From RGIG6307 sp964424345 (GTDB lineage Bacteria > Bacillota > Clostridia > Lachnospirales > Lachnospiraceae), in contig CAYRIK010000004.1 of NCBI GenBank assembly GCA_964424345.1, forward strand, positions 16,670 to 80,669: a stretch of DNA of 64,000 nucleotides, read 5' to 3'. Below are positions 41,135 to 50,051 of the stretch, one piece after another (positions within the stretch are counted from its first letter, which is position 1; each line of letters opens with the position of its first letter). The translations under genes and the position numbers were made by a program. The notes beneath the pieces are model-generated. The model was not told where the DNA came from, ran no database searches, and saw only the letters and a list, made by a program, of their open reading frames with translations.

Positions 41135-42361
41135 ATGATCGTAAAACAGTATATCAAAGAGTTTGAAAAACTTGGATTTGGTATGTTTGTACATTTTGGT
41201 CTGTACAGCGTGTTAGGACGTGGTGAGTGGGCAAAGCATGTTCATAAGATTTCACATGAAGAATATGAAAAAATGACTGCACAATTTGATCCAAAGCCAG
41301 ATTGGGCAAAAGAATTAGTAAAAACAGCAAAAAATGCGGGTTGTAAATATATTACATTAACAACAAGACATCATGATGGATTTTCTTTGTATGATACTTG
41401 CGGATTAAATGATTACGATGCACCTCATGCAAAGTGTGGTCGTGACCTTGTAAGGGAATTTGTAGATGCTTGTCGTGAAGAAGATATTATTCCATTTTTC
41501 TACCATACTTTATTGGATTGGAGAGAACCTTCTTATAAAACAGATTTTCCTAAATATTTGGAATATCTTAGAGCAAGTGTAGAAATTCTTTGCAAAAACT
41601 ATGGAAAAATTGGCGGTTTCTGGTTTGACGGAAAGTGGGATAAGCCAAAGGAAGATTGGCAGGAAGATGCTTTGTACGGATTAATCAGAAGTTATCAGCC
41701 GGAAGCTATGATTATTAACAATACAGGGCTTTCTGCACAGGGTGCATTAGGTCATATCGAATTAGACAGTGTTACATTTGAAAGAGGAAAACCATTCCCA
41801 GTCAATATGGAAGAAAAATACATTGCAAGTGAAATGTGTGAAGTATTTGCTTCTCATTGGGGATATGCAAAGGAAGATTTGAATTTTAAGGCACCAGCAG
41901 ATATGATTCGTGAACTTGCAGATTGTCGTCGATATGGTTCTAATATGCTGATTAATGTAGGTCCAATGGGAGATGGCAGTATTCGTGACATGGACAGGGT
42001 GACATTAGAAATTATGGGATTATGGGTTGGATATTTTGATGAAGCAATCCGTACTCCAAGACCATGTGATGTAACAGTAGAAAACAAAAAGAAAGACTTT
42101 GTATTAAAAGACGGAAATCAGTATTATCTGTTCTGCTTTGACCTTCCAATGTCTGGTGATCCAAACGTAACTCGTAACAATGCAACATTTTATCAGGATA
42201 TATTAACAATGCAGGATAACATTGTTTCTATGGAATGGATGGATAATCAGGAACCAATCGAGTTTACACAAGAAGGTGACAATGTGACCGTAAAGACTGT
42301 TCCATTTAAGTATGGAAGAGATTTGGTAGTAAGAGTTGCAAAGATTACTTGTGTAGAGTAA
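41135..42361 (+). CDS. Alpha-L-fucosidase, GH29
   Basis: A 408-residue retaining fucosidase that removes alpha-L-fucose from host or plant glycans. The barrel start is GFGMFVHFGLYSVLGRGEW, and TTRHHDGFSLYD forms part of the active site. The nucleophile is Asp165 in GGFWFDGKWD. A short C-terminal beta domain follows. It lacks a signal peptide, so substrates must be imported. AGAGGAA precedes the ATG. It starts 12 bp after hemW and 38 bp before the next glycosidase, suggesting an operon that joins a housekeeping pair to glycan catabolism, possibly with an internal promoter. Confidence 0.92.
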   Translation: MIVKQYIKEFEKLGFGMFVHFGLYSVLGRGEWAKHVHKISHEEYEKMTAQFDPKPDWAKELVKTAKNAGCKYITLTTRHHDGFSLYDTCGLNDYDAPHAKCGRDLVREFVDACREEDIIPFFYHTLLDWREPSYKTDFPKYLEYLRASVEILCKNYGKIGGFWFDGKWDKPKEDWQEDALYGLIRSYQPEAMIINNTGLSAQGALGHIELDSVTFERGKPFPVNMEEKYIASEMCEVFASHWGYAKEDLNFKAPADMIRELADCRRYGSNMLINVGPMGDGSIRDMDRVTLEIMGLWVGYFDEAIRTPRPCDVTVENKKKDFVLKDGNQYYLFCFDLPMSGDPNVTRNNATFYQDILTMQDNIVSMEWMDNQEPIEFTQEGDNVTVKTVPFKYGRDLVVRVAKITCVE

Positions 42362-42399
42362 AATATATATCAGAAATAATAACGCAAAGGAGAAAAACG

Positions 42400-45300
42400 A
42401 TGTTATACAAGAAAAAACTTGCGCCATTTTCAGAAGAAGATTTTAAAAATCCATCTTCTGAGTATCGTGGAGCACCATTTTGGGCATGGAACTGCAAAAT
42501 GGAAGAATCCGATGTAGCAAACATGACAGAGATGTTTGGTGAAATGGGTATGGGTGGAGCACATCTTCATAGCCGTACCGGTATGAATCTGCCATACTTA
42601 AAAGAAACATTTATGGACAGAGTAAAACAGGCATGTGATTGTGCGAGAGAAAAAGATATGCTCGTATGGCTTTATGATGAAGATCGTTGGCCATCTGGAT
42701 ACGGTGGAGGATATATTACCTCAGATGATCGTTATCGTACAAGAATTATGATCTGGTCTCCAGAACCATTAGGAGATGTATGGGAACAGAATTTATGGAA
42801 TGTAGTTGCAAACGGAAAGTGTACAAGAAGTAATAACCGCCGCTTGCTTGGCATGTATTATGTAGAACTGGATGAAGAAAACTGGCTGAAATCTTACAGA
42901 CAGGTAAGTGAAGAAGAAGCAAAAGACTTAGATCCAGACAATATTTGGTATGTATATATGGAAATATCCGGAGATAACCAGTGGTTTAACGGACAGGCAT
43001 ATACAAATAATCTTGATCCAGAAACAATCAAGAAATTTATCGAAGTAACACATGAGGAATATTACAAAGCAGTAGGTAAAGATTTTGGAACATTGATTCC
43101 AGCTATTTTTACAGATGAACCTCAGTATCCATTTATGGAAGTAAGAAAACTTGCAGCAGAACGTGAGATGTTTTCTGTTCCATATACCGATGATTTCCCA
43201 GATACTTATAAGGCAGCATACGGGGAAGATTTAATGGAACATCTTCCAGAAGTATTCTTTGACCGCAAAGATGGATATTCTGTTACAAGATATCGTTATC
43301 ATGATCATCTGACAGAGCGTTTTGTACAGGCATATGCTGATCAGATTGGTGATTGGTGTGAAAAACACAATATTGCATTAACAGGTCATGTTATGAGAGA
43401 AGCTAGTTTGAAGCTTCAGACAGAAGCTGTTGGTGAAACAATGCGTTTTTATCGTTCTATGCAGCTTCCTGGCATTGATATGCTTGCATGGAGAACAGAA
43501 TATAATACTGCAAAGCAGTGTCAGAGTGCGGTACATCAGTTTGGCAGAGAAGGTATGTTAAGTGAATTATATGGTGTAACAAACTGGGATTTTGATTTCA
43601 GAGGACATAAGCTGTTAGGTGACTGGCAGGCAGCACTTGGCGTAACTATACGAGTACCACATCTTTCTTGGACAAGTATGGAGGGTGAGGCAAAGCGTGA
43701 TTATCCAGCATCTATCGGATATCAGTCTCCATGGTACAAAGAATACAAACTTGTAGAAGATTATTTTGCAAGAGTAAATACAGCTATGACAAGAGGAAAA
43801 TGTCTTATCAATCTTGGTGTGCTTCATCCAGTAGAGTCTTATTGGTTATGCCATGGTTCTGATGAAAAGACAGGAACACTTCGTCAAGAATTAGATGATG
43901 CATTTGATATGATTACAAAATGGCTGATTGGAGATGCAAAAGATTTTGACTTGATTGCAGAATCTTTAGTAAAAGAATTATACAAAGGCAGTGCAGACGG
44001 CAAAGTAAATGTTGGTGAAATGCAGTATTCTACTATTCTTGCACCAAATATGCTGACAATGCGTTCTGATACATTACATATGCTGCGTGAATTTAAACAA
44101 GCAGGCGGACGTGTTGTATTTACAGGATACACACCAGAATACCTCGATGGTATGCCAAATGAAGAAGTAAAAGCATTTGTAAAAGAATGTGAATGGGTTC
44201 CATTTGTAAAAAATAGAATCTTACAGACATTAGATGGTATTAGTGATCTTGAAATTCTTGGTGAAAATGGTACACATACAGATAATTTGATTACACAGAC
44301 ACGTCAGGACAACGAAGAACGTTGGATTTTTGTTGCACATAAGCCACCAATCGGAGGATTAGATCAGATTATCGGTGCGGAAGCATACACGACAAACTGT
44401 CCACGTTCTGTACTGAGAAGACAGGATAGAGTAGATGTACAAAAGCTCATTATAAAAGTAAAAGGCACTTGGAACATCAAAATTTATGATGCATGGAATG
44501 CTGTAACAAAAGATACAGAATGTGTATACAAGAATGGTTATACATATTTGTATACAGAAATGTATGCACAGGACAGCTTATTACTTCGTTTGACACCAGC
44601 AAAAGAAGTAAAAGAAGCAGCAAAACTTGCAGCAGGCTGGACAAAGAAGAAAGAAAACGAGACAGAAATTACAGTCCCTCACGAAGTAGATGTAACATTG
44701 TCAGAGCCAAACGTATTCCTTTTAGATATGGCAGAATATGCATTTGATGATGAAGATTGGAAGGGCAGAGAAGAAATTCTTCGTATCGACAATCTCTTTA
44801 GAGACCGTCTTGGATTAAAATATCGTATGGAAGCATTCCCACAGCCTTGGGTATTAAAAGAGGAAGTAGAAGACGAACATACACTTCGTTTACGCTTTAC
44901 AATTCCTTCTGAAATAGAAGCAGAAAGCGTAGACCTTGCATTAGAACATCCAACAGATTGTGAAATTGTATGGAATGGAGAAACTGTTTCAAACGTTCCT
45001 GTAGGACGTTATGTAGACAGAGACATTTTCCGAGTAACACTTGGAAAATTGTGCAAGGGAGAAAATACACTTTTCATTTCTATGCCATTTAAGCAGAAAA
45101 CAAATGTAGAAGCAATGTATCTGCTTGGTGATTTTGGTGTATCTGCTGCGGGAGATTCTGCAAAGATTATTGAGCCAATCAGAAAGATGCATTTTGGAGA
45201 TTGGGTATTAGAAGGTCTTCCATTCTACGGAGGAAATGTAACTTACCATATTCCAGTAGAAGGAAATGGAAATCCATTCAAGGTTTCTTTAAACAAATTC

Positions 45301-45588
45301 AGAAATCCTGTTATGAAAGTAGAATTAGATGGAAAGAAACAGGGCATGATTGCTATTTCTCCATATGAAGTAACAACAGAACCAGTGGAAAAAGGCATGC
45401 ATATGTTAGACCTGACCGTATATGGCAACCGTTTCAATACATTTGGCGGTCTTCATAATACAGATGGTGGCGAATATGTATATTGCAGTCCAAACTTCTG
45501 GCGTTCTACAGGAAGTTTTTGGGCTTATGAATATCAGTTCAGAGCAACAGGCCCATTGATGGCACCAAGAATTTTAGAAGTAAAATAA
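42400..45588 (+). CDS. Very large glycoside hydrolase, GH106/alpha-L-rhamnosidase-like
   Basis: A 1,062-residue protein. The N-terminal catalytic region opens with APFWAWNCKMEE, MGMGGAHLHSRTGM and LYDEDRWPSGYGGGY, the pattern of large barrel hydrolases related to GH106 rhamnosidases. It holds an internal ENILLI-free central domain with FTGYTPEYLDG and a C-terminal galactose-binding-like beta-sandwich (about 790-1060). No signal peptide is seen, so it is probably cytoplasmic. AAAGGAG precedes the ATG; the frame is open to a TTG at 42349, without a site. It is co-transcribed with the GH29 fucosidase and ends at a strong terminator. The exact family and substrate are uncertain. Confidence 0.65.
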   Translation: MLYKKKLAPFSEEDFKNPSSEYRGAPFWAWNCKMEESDVANMTEMFGEMGMGGAHLHSRTGMNLPYLKETFMDRVKQACDCAREKDMLVWLYDEDRWPSGYGGGYITSDDRYRTRIMIWSPEPLGDVWEQNLWNVVANGKCTRSNNRRLLGMYYVELDEENWLKSYRQVSEEEAKDLDPDNIWYVYMEISGDNQWFNGQAYTNNLDPETIKKFIEVTHEEYYKAVGKDFGTLIPAIFTDEPQYPFMEVRKLAAEREMFSVPYTDDFPDTYKAAYGEDLMEHLPEVFFDRKDGYSVTRYRYHDHLTERFVQAYADQIGDWCEKHNIALTGHVMREASLKLQTEAVGETMRFYRSMQLPGIDMLAWRTEYNTAKQCQSAVHQFGREGMLSELYGVTNWDFDFRGHKLLGDWQAALGVTIRVPHLSWTSMEGEAKRDYPASIGYQSPWYKEYKLVEDYFARVNTAMTRGKCLINLGVLHPVESYWLCHGSDEKTGTLRQELDDAFDMITKWLIGDAKDFDLIAESLVKELYKGSADGKVNVGEMQYSTILAPNMLTMRSDTLHMLREFKQAGGRVVFTGYTPEYLDGMPNEEVKAFVKECEWVPFVKNRILQTLDGISDLEILGENGTHTDNLITQTRQDNEERWIFVAHKPPIGGLDQIIGAEAYTTNCPRSVLRRQDRVDVQKLIIKVKGTWNIKIYDAWNAVTKDTECVYKNGYTYLYTEMYAQDSLLLRLTPAKEVKEAAKLAAGWTKKKENETEITVPHEVDVTLSEPNVFLLDMAEYAFDDEDWKGREEILRIDNLFRDRLGLKYRMEAFPQPWVLKEEVEDEHTLRLRFTIPSEIEAESVDLALEHPTDCEIVWNGETVSNVPVGRYVDRDIFRVTLGKLCKGENTLFISMPFKQKTNVEAMYLLGDFGVSAAGDSAKIIEPIRKMHFGDWVLEGLPFYGGNVTYHIPVEGNGNPFKVSLNKFRNPVMKVELDGKKQGMIAISPYEVTTEPVEKGMHMLDLTVYGNRFNTFGGLHNTDGGEYVYCSPNFWRSTGSFWAYEYQFRATGPLMAPRILEVK

Positions 45589-45600
45589 ATAATAAAGATG

Positions 45601-45632
45601 AGGAGTCTATCCAGAGCGGATAGGCTCCTTTT
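45601..45632 (+). terminator. Intrinsic terminator of the fucosidase operon
   Basis: AGGAGTCTATCC pairs with GGATAGGCTCCT (12 bp, one G-U, loop AGAGC), then TTTT. The T-tract forms the start of repeat copy B. Confidence 0.92.
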
Positions 45633-45803
45633 AATATACTAGGAAATTACTCATTTCCTAGTATATTAAAACGCTCCGCGAAGATGAACACGAGCGTATA
45701 GGGAAAGTATTGCTTCGCAAAAACGCTCGGCTCAGCAAAGTGGAGCAAGTCTATCATGTGTGAGGAATATAGAAAGTTGAAGTGGACTTGTCCACGTTGT
45801 TCT
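45629..45803 (+). repeat. 175-bp dispersed repeat, copy B
   Basis: Identical to copy A (30845-31019) except three bases, in the same orientation, and again starting at a terminator T-tract. It has the same 15-bp leading hairpin (45633-45667). The closing stem is interrupted in this copy (GTCCACGTTG). A further core copy, ACTAGGAAATTA, follows at 45810-45821. Together these fill most of the 315-bp gap before marR. Confidence 0.92.
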
Positions 45804-45809
45804 ATACCA

Positions 45810-45821
45810 ACTAGGAAATTA
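45810..45821 (+). repeat. Post-terminator core motif, copy after repeat B
   Basis: ACTAGGAAATTA without a clear right arm, seven bases beyond copy B and 13 bp before the marR -35 box. Confidence 0.5.
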
Positions 45822-45833
45822 TTTTGAAAAGTA

Positions 45834-45861
45834 TTGACAGAGAGAATAGAAAGTTTATAAT
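45834..45861 (+). promoter_or_regulatory. Sigma-A promoter of the marR operon
   Basis: Perfect TTGACA (45834-45839), a 16-bp spacer and perfect TATAAT (45856-45861), 42 bp before the marR start. Its strength fits a tightly repressed operon. Confidence 0.85.
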
Positions 45862-45903
45862 AAGGTTAATGTGGGTGAACTAATTTCGAGTCGAGGTGAC
45901 AGA

Positions 45904-46332
45904 ATGGATAAATATACAGCTGCAAATGCAGAGTTTTGCAAATTCAGCAGAAAATATATGGAATTAAAAAAGGGACTTCCTATTCGTCCTAGTGAGGTGG
46001 GAATTTTAAATATTCTTGCAGAAACACCTGGTCCGCATAGTTCTGTTATGTTGGCAGAACTATTAGGTGTATCCAAACCGATGATTACTGCTCATGTGAA
46101 TGCTTTGTTAGAAAAAGGATATATCACAAAGCAACAGTCTAAGGAAGATAAGAGAGTGTATTATGTACTGCTTACTGAAAAGGCGTTGCAATTTGTCGAA
46201 GAGACGAAAAAGGATACAAAAGAACAGTTGGAACGTATGATGGATGAGATTGGACAGGATTCCTTTGATAGGTTAGTAGCACTGATTCACAAGGTAAATC
46301 AAGTTCTCGAAGAAAGCAGAACAGAAAAATAA
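45904..46332 (+). CDS. MarR-family transcriptional regulator
   Basis: A 142-residue winged-helix dimer. The DNA-binding part reads SSVMLAELLGVSKPMITAHVNALLEKGYITKQQSKEDKRVYYVLLTEKA, including the wing DKRVYY. The start at 45904 follows GAGGTGA; the frame runs back to a GTG at 45871. It heads an operon with a DUF5131 protein, an aldo/keto reductase and two ABC exporter halves, and probably represses it until a toxic or redox-active compound binds; that is inference from layout. Confidence 0.88.
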   Translation: MDKYTAANAEFCKFSRKYMELKKGLPIRPSEVGILNILAETPGPHSSVMLAELLGVSKPMITAHVNALLEKGYITKQQSKEDKRVYYVLLTEKALQFVEETKKDTKEQLERMMDEIGQDSFDRLVALIHKVNQVLEESRTEK

Positions 46333-46346
46333 AGGAGGTATTTAGA

Positions 46347-47189
46347 ATGGATTTAAATGATAAAATATGGAATCCATGGCATGGATGCCACAAATGTAGT
46401 GAAGGTTGTCAGAATTGTTACGCGTATTTTCTTGATAAACGCTATGGCAGGGATACCAATGAAGTAGTAAAAAATAAATCTGATTTTACATTGCCTATTA
46501 AAAAAGACCGCAGTGGTAACTGGAAGCTGCCTAGCGGTTCTTTTGTACGAGTTTGCATGGCAAGTGATTTCTTTTTAGAAGAAGCGGATGCATGGCGTAT
46601 TGAGGCGTGGGATATGATACGTCGCCGTCCTGATGTGACCTTTTCTTTATTAACTAAACGTGCAGAGCGTATTAAAGATTGTCTTCCACATGATTGGGGT
46701 GAAGGTTGGGATAATGTTTCTTTTTCTGTTTCTTGTGAAAATCAGAAGCGTTTAGAGCAGAGAATACCATATTTGTTGGATTTACCAGCAAAGCATCGTT
46801 GGGTTAGTGTAAAACCATTTATTGGGGAAATCGATATTGCGGATTATTTAAGTACAGGAAAAATTGAAACAGTATTAGCAGGCGGTGAAAATTATTTGGG
46901 TTCCAGACCATTGCATTACGAATGGGTAAAGAAACTGTATGATGCTTGTGTAGAGAATGATGTACAGTTTATATTTGGTCAGACTGGTAATGTGTTTGTT
47001 AAAGATGGAGTGGAATATAAAATTCGAAATCGTACAGAGCAGATGGTACAGGCATTAAAGAGTGGTTTGAACAATCCGCCAAAGGATATTGAAGCAGAAA
47101 TTGCTGCTATTTATGCTCGTAAATCTGCGATGAAAGAAGCTATGGAAGCAAAGCGTAAACCAAAGGAAGCAGATAAGTTCCATTGCTAA
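46347..47189 (+). CDS. DUF5131 (phage Gp37/Gp68-like) iron-sulfur family protein
   Basis: A 280-residue protein matching DUF5131. It opens with IWNPWHGCHKCSEGCQNCYA, a Cys cluster (CxxCxxxCxxC) like those of radical SAM enzymes, followed by barrel-like blocks (FVRVCMASDFFLEE, FSLLTKRAERI, VSFSVSCENQ, VLAGGENYLGSRP). The family is best known from phages, but no other phage gene is near. It is the second gene of the MarR operon, 14 bp after marR with AAAGGAGG. The activity is unknown; a radical or redox chemistry is suggested by the Cys cluster only. Confidence 0.85.
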   Translation: MDLNDKIWNPWHGCHKCSEGCQNCYAYFLDKRYGRDTNEVVKNKSDFTLPIKKDRSGNWKLPSGSFVRVCMASDFFLEEADAWRIEAWDMIRRRPDVTFSLLTKRAERIKDCLPHDWGEGWDNVSFSVSCENQKRLEQRIPYLLDLPAKHRWVSVKPFIGEIDIADYLSTGKIETVLAGGENYLGSRPLHYEWVKKLYDACVENDVQFIFGQTGNVFVKDGVEYKIRNRTEQMVQALKSGLNNPPKDIEAEIAAIYARKSAMKEAMEAKRKPKEADKFHC

Positions 47190-47258
47190 AAAGAGTTGTA
47201 TTTACATAGACAAAGGTAACTTTGCACATAAATTTTATAGTTAGAAAGGAAAAAGAGT

Positions 47259-48254
47259 ATGTATAAGTCATCTGAAAATCGTTATGATACTATGCCGTAT
47301 AATCGTCTTGGCAACAGTGGATTAAAATTGCCGGCAGTTTCTTTGGGACTGTGGCATAATTTTGGAAATATAGCACGATTTGATACAATGCAGCAGATGT
47401 GTTTTACCGCTTTTGATCATGGTATTACACATTTTGACCTTGCAAACAACTATGGTCCTCCTGAAGGAGCTGCTGAAATAAATTTTGGACGAATTTTAAA
47501 AGAGGATTTAGGCGTATATCGAGATGAGCTGATTATCAGTACGAAGTCTGGATATTGGATGTGGCCAGGTCCTTATGGGGAATGGGGCAGTCGCAAACAG
47601 CTTTTAAGCAGTCTGGATCAAAGTTTGAAACGATTAGGATTGGAATATGTAGATATTTTTTATCATCATAGACCGGATCCAAATACTCCTTTAGAAGAAA
47701 CAATGGGTGCATTGGCAAGTGCGGTGCAGTCTGGTAAGGCATTGTATGTTGGTCTTTCTAATTATGATGGAGCTAGAATGGAGCAGGCAGCAGCTATTTT
47801 GACAGAAATGAAAGTTCCATTTGTAATCAATCAGAACAGCTATTCTATTTTTAATCGTACAATTGAACAGAATGGTTTAAAAGAGACTTCTTCTAAGCTT
47901 GGAAAAGGTATCATTGCCTTTTCACCATTGGCACAGGGGTTGTTGACAGACCGCTATCTAAATGGTATTCCAGAGGACAGTCGTATTAAAACAGATGGTC
48001 GTTTCTTAAAGGAAAATGCATTAACGTCACAGCGTTTGACACAAATTCGTAAACTGAATGAGTTGGCAGCAGAACGTGGACAGACTTTAGCACAGATGGC
48101 GCTTGGTTGGGTACTGCGTGATGGTGTTGTAAATAGTGTTCTTGCAGGTGCTTCTAAACCAGAGCAGGTACTTGACAATATCAAAGCTGCACAAAATACG
48201 AAGTTTACAGAGGAAGAATTAAGATTAATCGATCAGATTAGCTTATCAGAATAA
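47259..48254 (+). CDS. Aldo/keto reductase (YghZ-like)
   Basis: A 331-residue NADPH-dependent barrel enzyme. The tetrad is visible: Asp in HFDLANNYG, Tyr in the same segment, Lys in IISTKSGYW and His in FYHHRPDP. The C-terminal cofactor-binding part has LGWVLRDGVVNSVLAGASKPEQ. The WMWPGPYGEWGSRK segment is typical of YghZ/GpR-type reductases (methylglyoxal or glyceraldehyde phosphate) related to potassium-channel beta subunits. In this operon it may detoxify reactive carbonyls. AAAGGAA precedes the ATG. Confidence 0.9.
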   Translation: MYKSSENRYDTMPYNRLGNSGLKLPAVSLGLWHNFGNIARFDTMQQMCFTAFDHGITHFDLANNYGPPEGAAEINFGRILKEDLGVYRDELIISTKSGYWMWPGPYGEWGSRKQLLSSLDQSLKRLGLEYVDIFYHHRPDPNTPLEETMGALASAVQSGKALYVGLSNYDGARMEQAAAILTEMKVPFVINQNSYSIFNRTIEQNGLKETSSKLGKGIIAFSPLAQGLLTDRYLNGIPEDSRIKTDGRFLKENALTSQRLTQIRKLNELAAERGQTLAQMALGWVLRDGVVNSVLAGASKPEQVLDNIKAAQNTKFTEEELRLIDQISLSE

Positions 48255-48326
48255 GTTATGCCAGAAAAAACTGGATATATGGGGATGATAAGTAAAGGAT
48301 AGTAATATTATGTTAGGAAAAAAGAG

Positions 48327-50051
48327 ATGAAACTGATTATTTATTACATAGCAAGACATAAGAAAATGTTTTTTACTGCATTATTTTTCTTAGGGCTTGA
48401 AACATTAGCAGATCTGTTACAACCGACATTCATGTCTTATATAGTAGACAATGGAGTTCAGCAAAAGGATGTTGGACAGATTTTAGGATATGGAGCGATT
48501 ATGCTTGTAATTGCTGGAATTGGAGCGATTGGAGCTGTAACGAGAAATATCTATGCAACGAAAACCTCTCAAAATATTGGTATGGAGATGCGTAGTGATA
48601 TTTATAAGAAGGTGCTAGACCTTTCTTTTGAAAATATCGATCGTTTAGCACCTTCTTCTATTATTACACGAATTACAAATGATGTAACACAGATTCAGAA
48701 TTTTATCAATGGAACGATGCGTATTATGATGAAAGCGCCCATTACTTGTATTGGAGCGATTGGATTGATTGTTTTGCAGACACCGCAGCAAATTCCTATG
48801 ATGATTGTGATATTATGTATTTCTTTCTGTTTAATCGGAGCAAATATGTATTTTGGTTATCCAAAATTTGGAAAACTTCAGAACTGCTTGGATAAACTCA
48901 ATACAGTATCAAGAGAATTTTTATCTTCTATTCGTGTTGTGAAGGCTTTTGGTGGACAGGCACAGGAAGAAGAAAAATTTGGAAATGCGGCGGATGATTT
49001 TGCTAAGGCAGGTGTTTCTGCAATGCGTGTTTCTGCTGTTTTTTCTCCATTGATCAATTTAACTGTAAATGCTGGAATTGTGGTACTTTTATGGTTGTCT
49101 CAAAATCAGAATGGTGAGCAGATAGGACGATTGATGGCATCTGTTAATTATATGACACAGGTATTATTTTCTTTGGGAATGGTTTCTCATATTTTGAATA
49201 CAGCAGTACGAGCAGTAGCATCAGCAAGTCGTGTAAAAGAGGTGTTGCAGGAAGTTCCAGTACAGCAAAATGGTACAAAAACAGAAGAAAACAATGAAAA
49301 AACAAAAGCAGGTGAAATTTGTTTTGAAAAAGTAACATTTTCTTATGCTGGTGCATCACAATATGCGATCAAAGATATCAATTTTACAGTGCATGCAGGA
49401 GAAACGTTGGGTATTATTGGCCCGACTGGATGCGGAAAATCTACGTTGATCAATTTAGTGCCTCGTTTTTATGATGTAGATAAAGGACGTATTTTAGTAG
49501 ATCAAGTGGATGTAAAGGATTGGGATATGGACGCACTTCGTCAAAAAATTGGCGTAGCACCTCAGAAAGCTTTATTGTTTTCTGGAACGATTACAGAAAA
49601 TCTTCGATGGGGTAAAGAAGATGCTTCCATGGAAGAAATTCGTAAAGCAGCAAAAATTGCTTGTGCAGATGAGTTTGTTACAGGTTTTCAAAAAGGATAT
49701 GAAACGATGTTGGGACAAAGCGGTGTAAATCTTTCCGGAGGGCAGAAACAGAGGCTGTCATTGACAAGAGCATTGTTAAAAAAGCCAGATATTTTGATTT
49801 TGGATGATTGTACCAGTGCGTTGGATGCAACGACGGAAGCTGCAGTATTGGAAGGGTTGCGAGAAAATGCAGTAGATATGACGGTTTTATTGATTAGTCA
49901 GAGAATATCTACTGTTATGCGTGCAGATAAAATATTATGTTTGGAAGATGGAGAAATCAAAGGATTTGGCACACATCAAGATTTAATGAAAAATTGCAGT
50001 ACTTATCAGGCAATTTATGCTTCTCAGATTGGAGGTGATTGTGTTGGCTAA
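48327..50051 (+). CDS. ABC exporter half-transporter with degenerate ATP site
   Basis: A 574-residue half-transporter: six membrane helices (about 1-320) and an ATPase domain (about 340-574). Walker A is GPTGCGKST and the signature is LSGGQKQR. The residue after Walker B is Asp (ILILDDCTSALD) where Glu is normal, and the H-loop is LLISQR, with Gln replacing His. These changes mark the non-hydrolysing site of heterodimeric exporters such as TM287/288 or BmrCD. The partner follows with an 8-bp overlap. Confidence 0.92.
   Translation: MKLIIYYIARHKKMFFTALFFLGLETLADLLQPTFMSYIVDNGVQQKDVGQILGYGAIMLVIAGIGAIGAVTRNIYATKTSQNIGMEMRSDIYKKVLDLSFENIDRLAPSSIITRITNDVTQIQNFINGTMRIMMKAPITCIGAIGLIVLQTPQQIPMMIVILCISFCLIGANMYFGYPKFGKLQNCLDKLNTVSREFLSSIRVVKAFGGQAQEEEKFGNAADDFAKAGVSAMRVSAVFSPLINLTVNAGIVVLLWLSQNQNGEQIGRLMASVNYMTQVLFSLGMVSHILNTAVRAVASASRVKEVLQEVPVQQNGTKTEENNEKTKAGEICFEKVTFSYAGASQYAIKDINFTVHAGETLGIIGPTGCGKSTLINLVPRFYDVDKGRILVDQVDVKDWDMDALRQKIGVAPQKALLFSGTITENLRWGKEDASMEEIRKAAKIACADEFVTGFQKGYETMLGQSGVNLSGGQKQRLSLTRALLKKPDILILDDCTSALDATTEAAVLEGLRENAVDMTVLLISQRISTVMRADKILCLEDGEIKGFGTHQDLMKNCSTYQAIYASQIGGDCVG

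Noticed and set aside
46347..47189. Prophage remnant
   Set aside because: DUF5131 is phage-associated, but its neighbours are ordinary chromosomal genes with no integrase, attachment repeat or structural gene.
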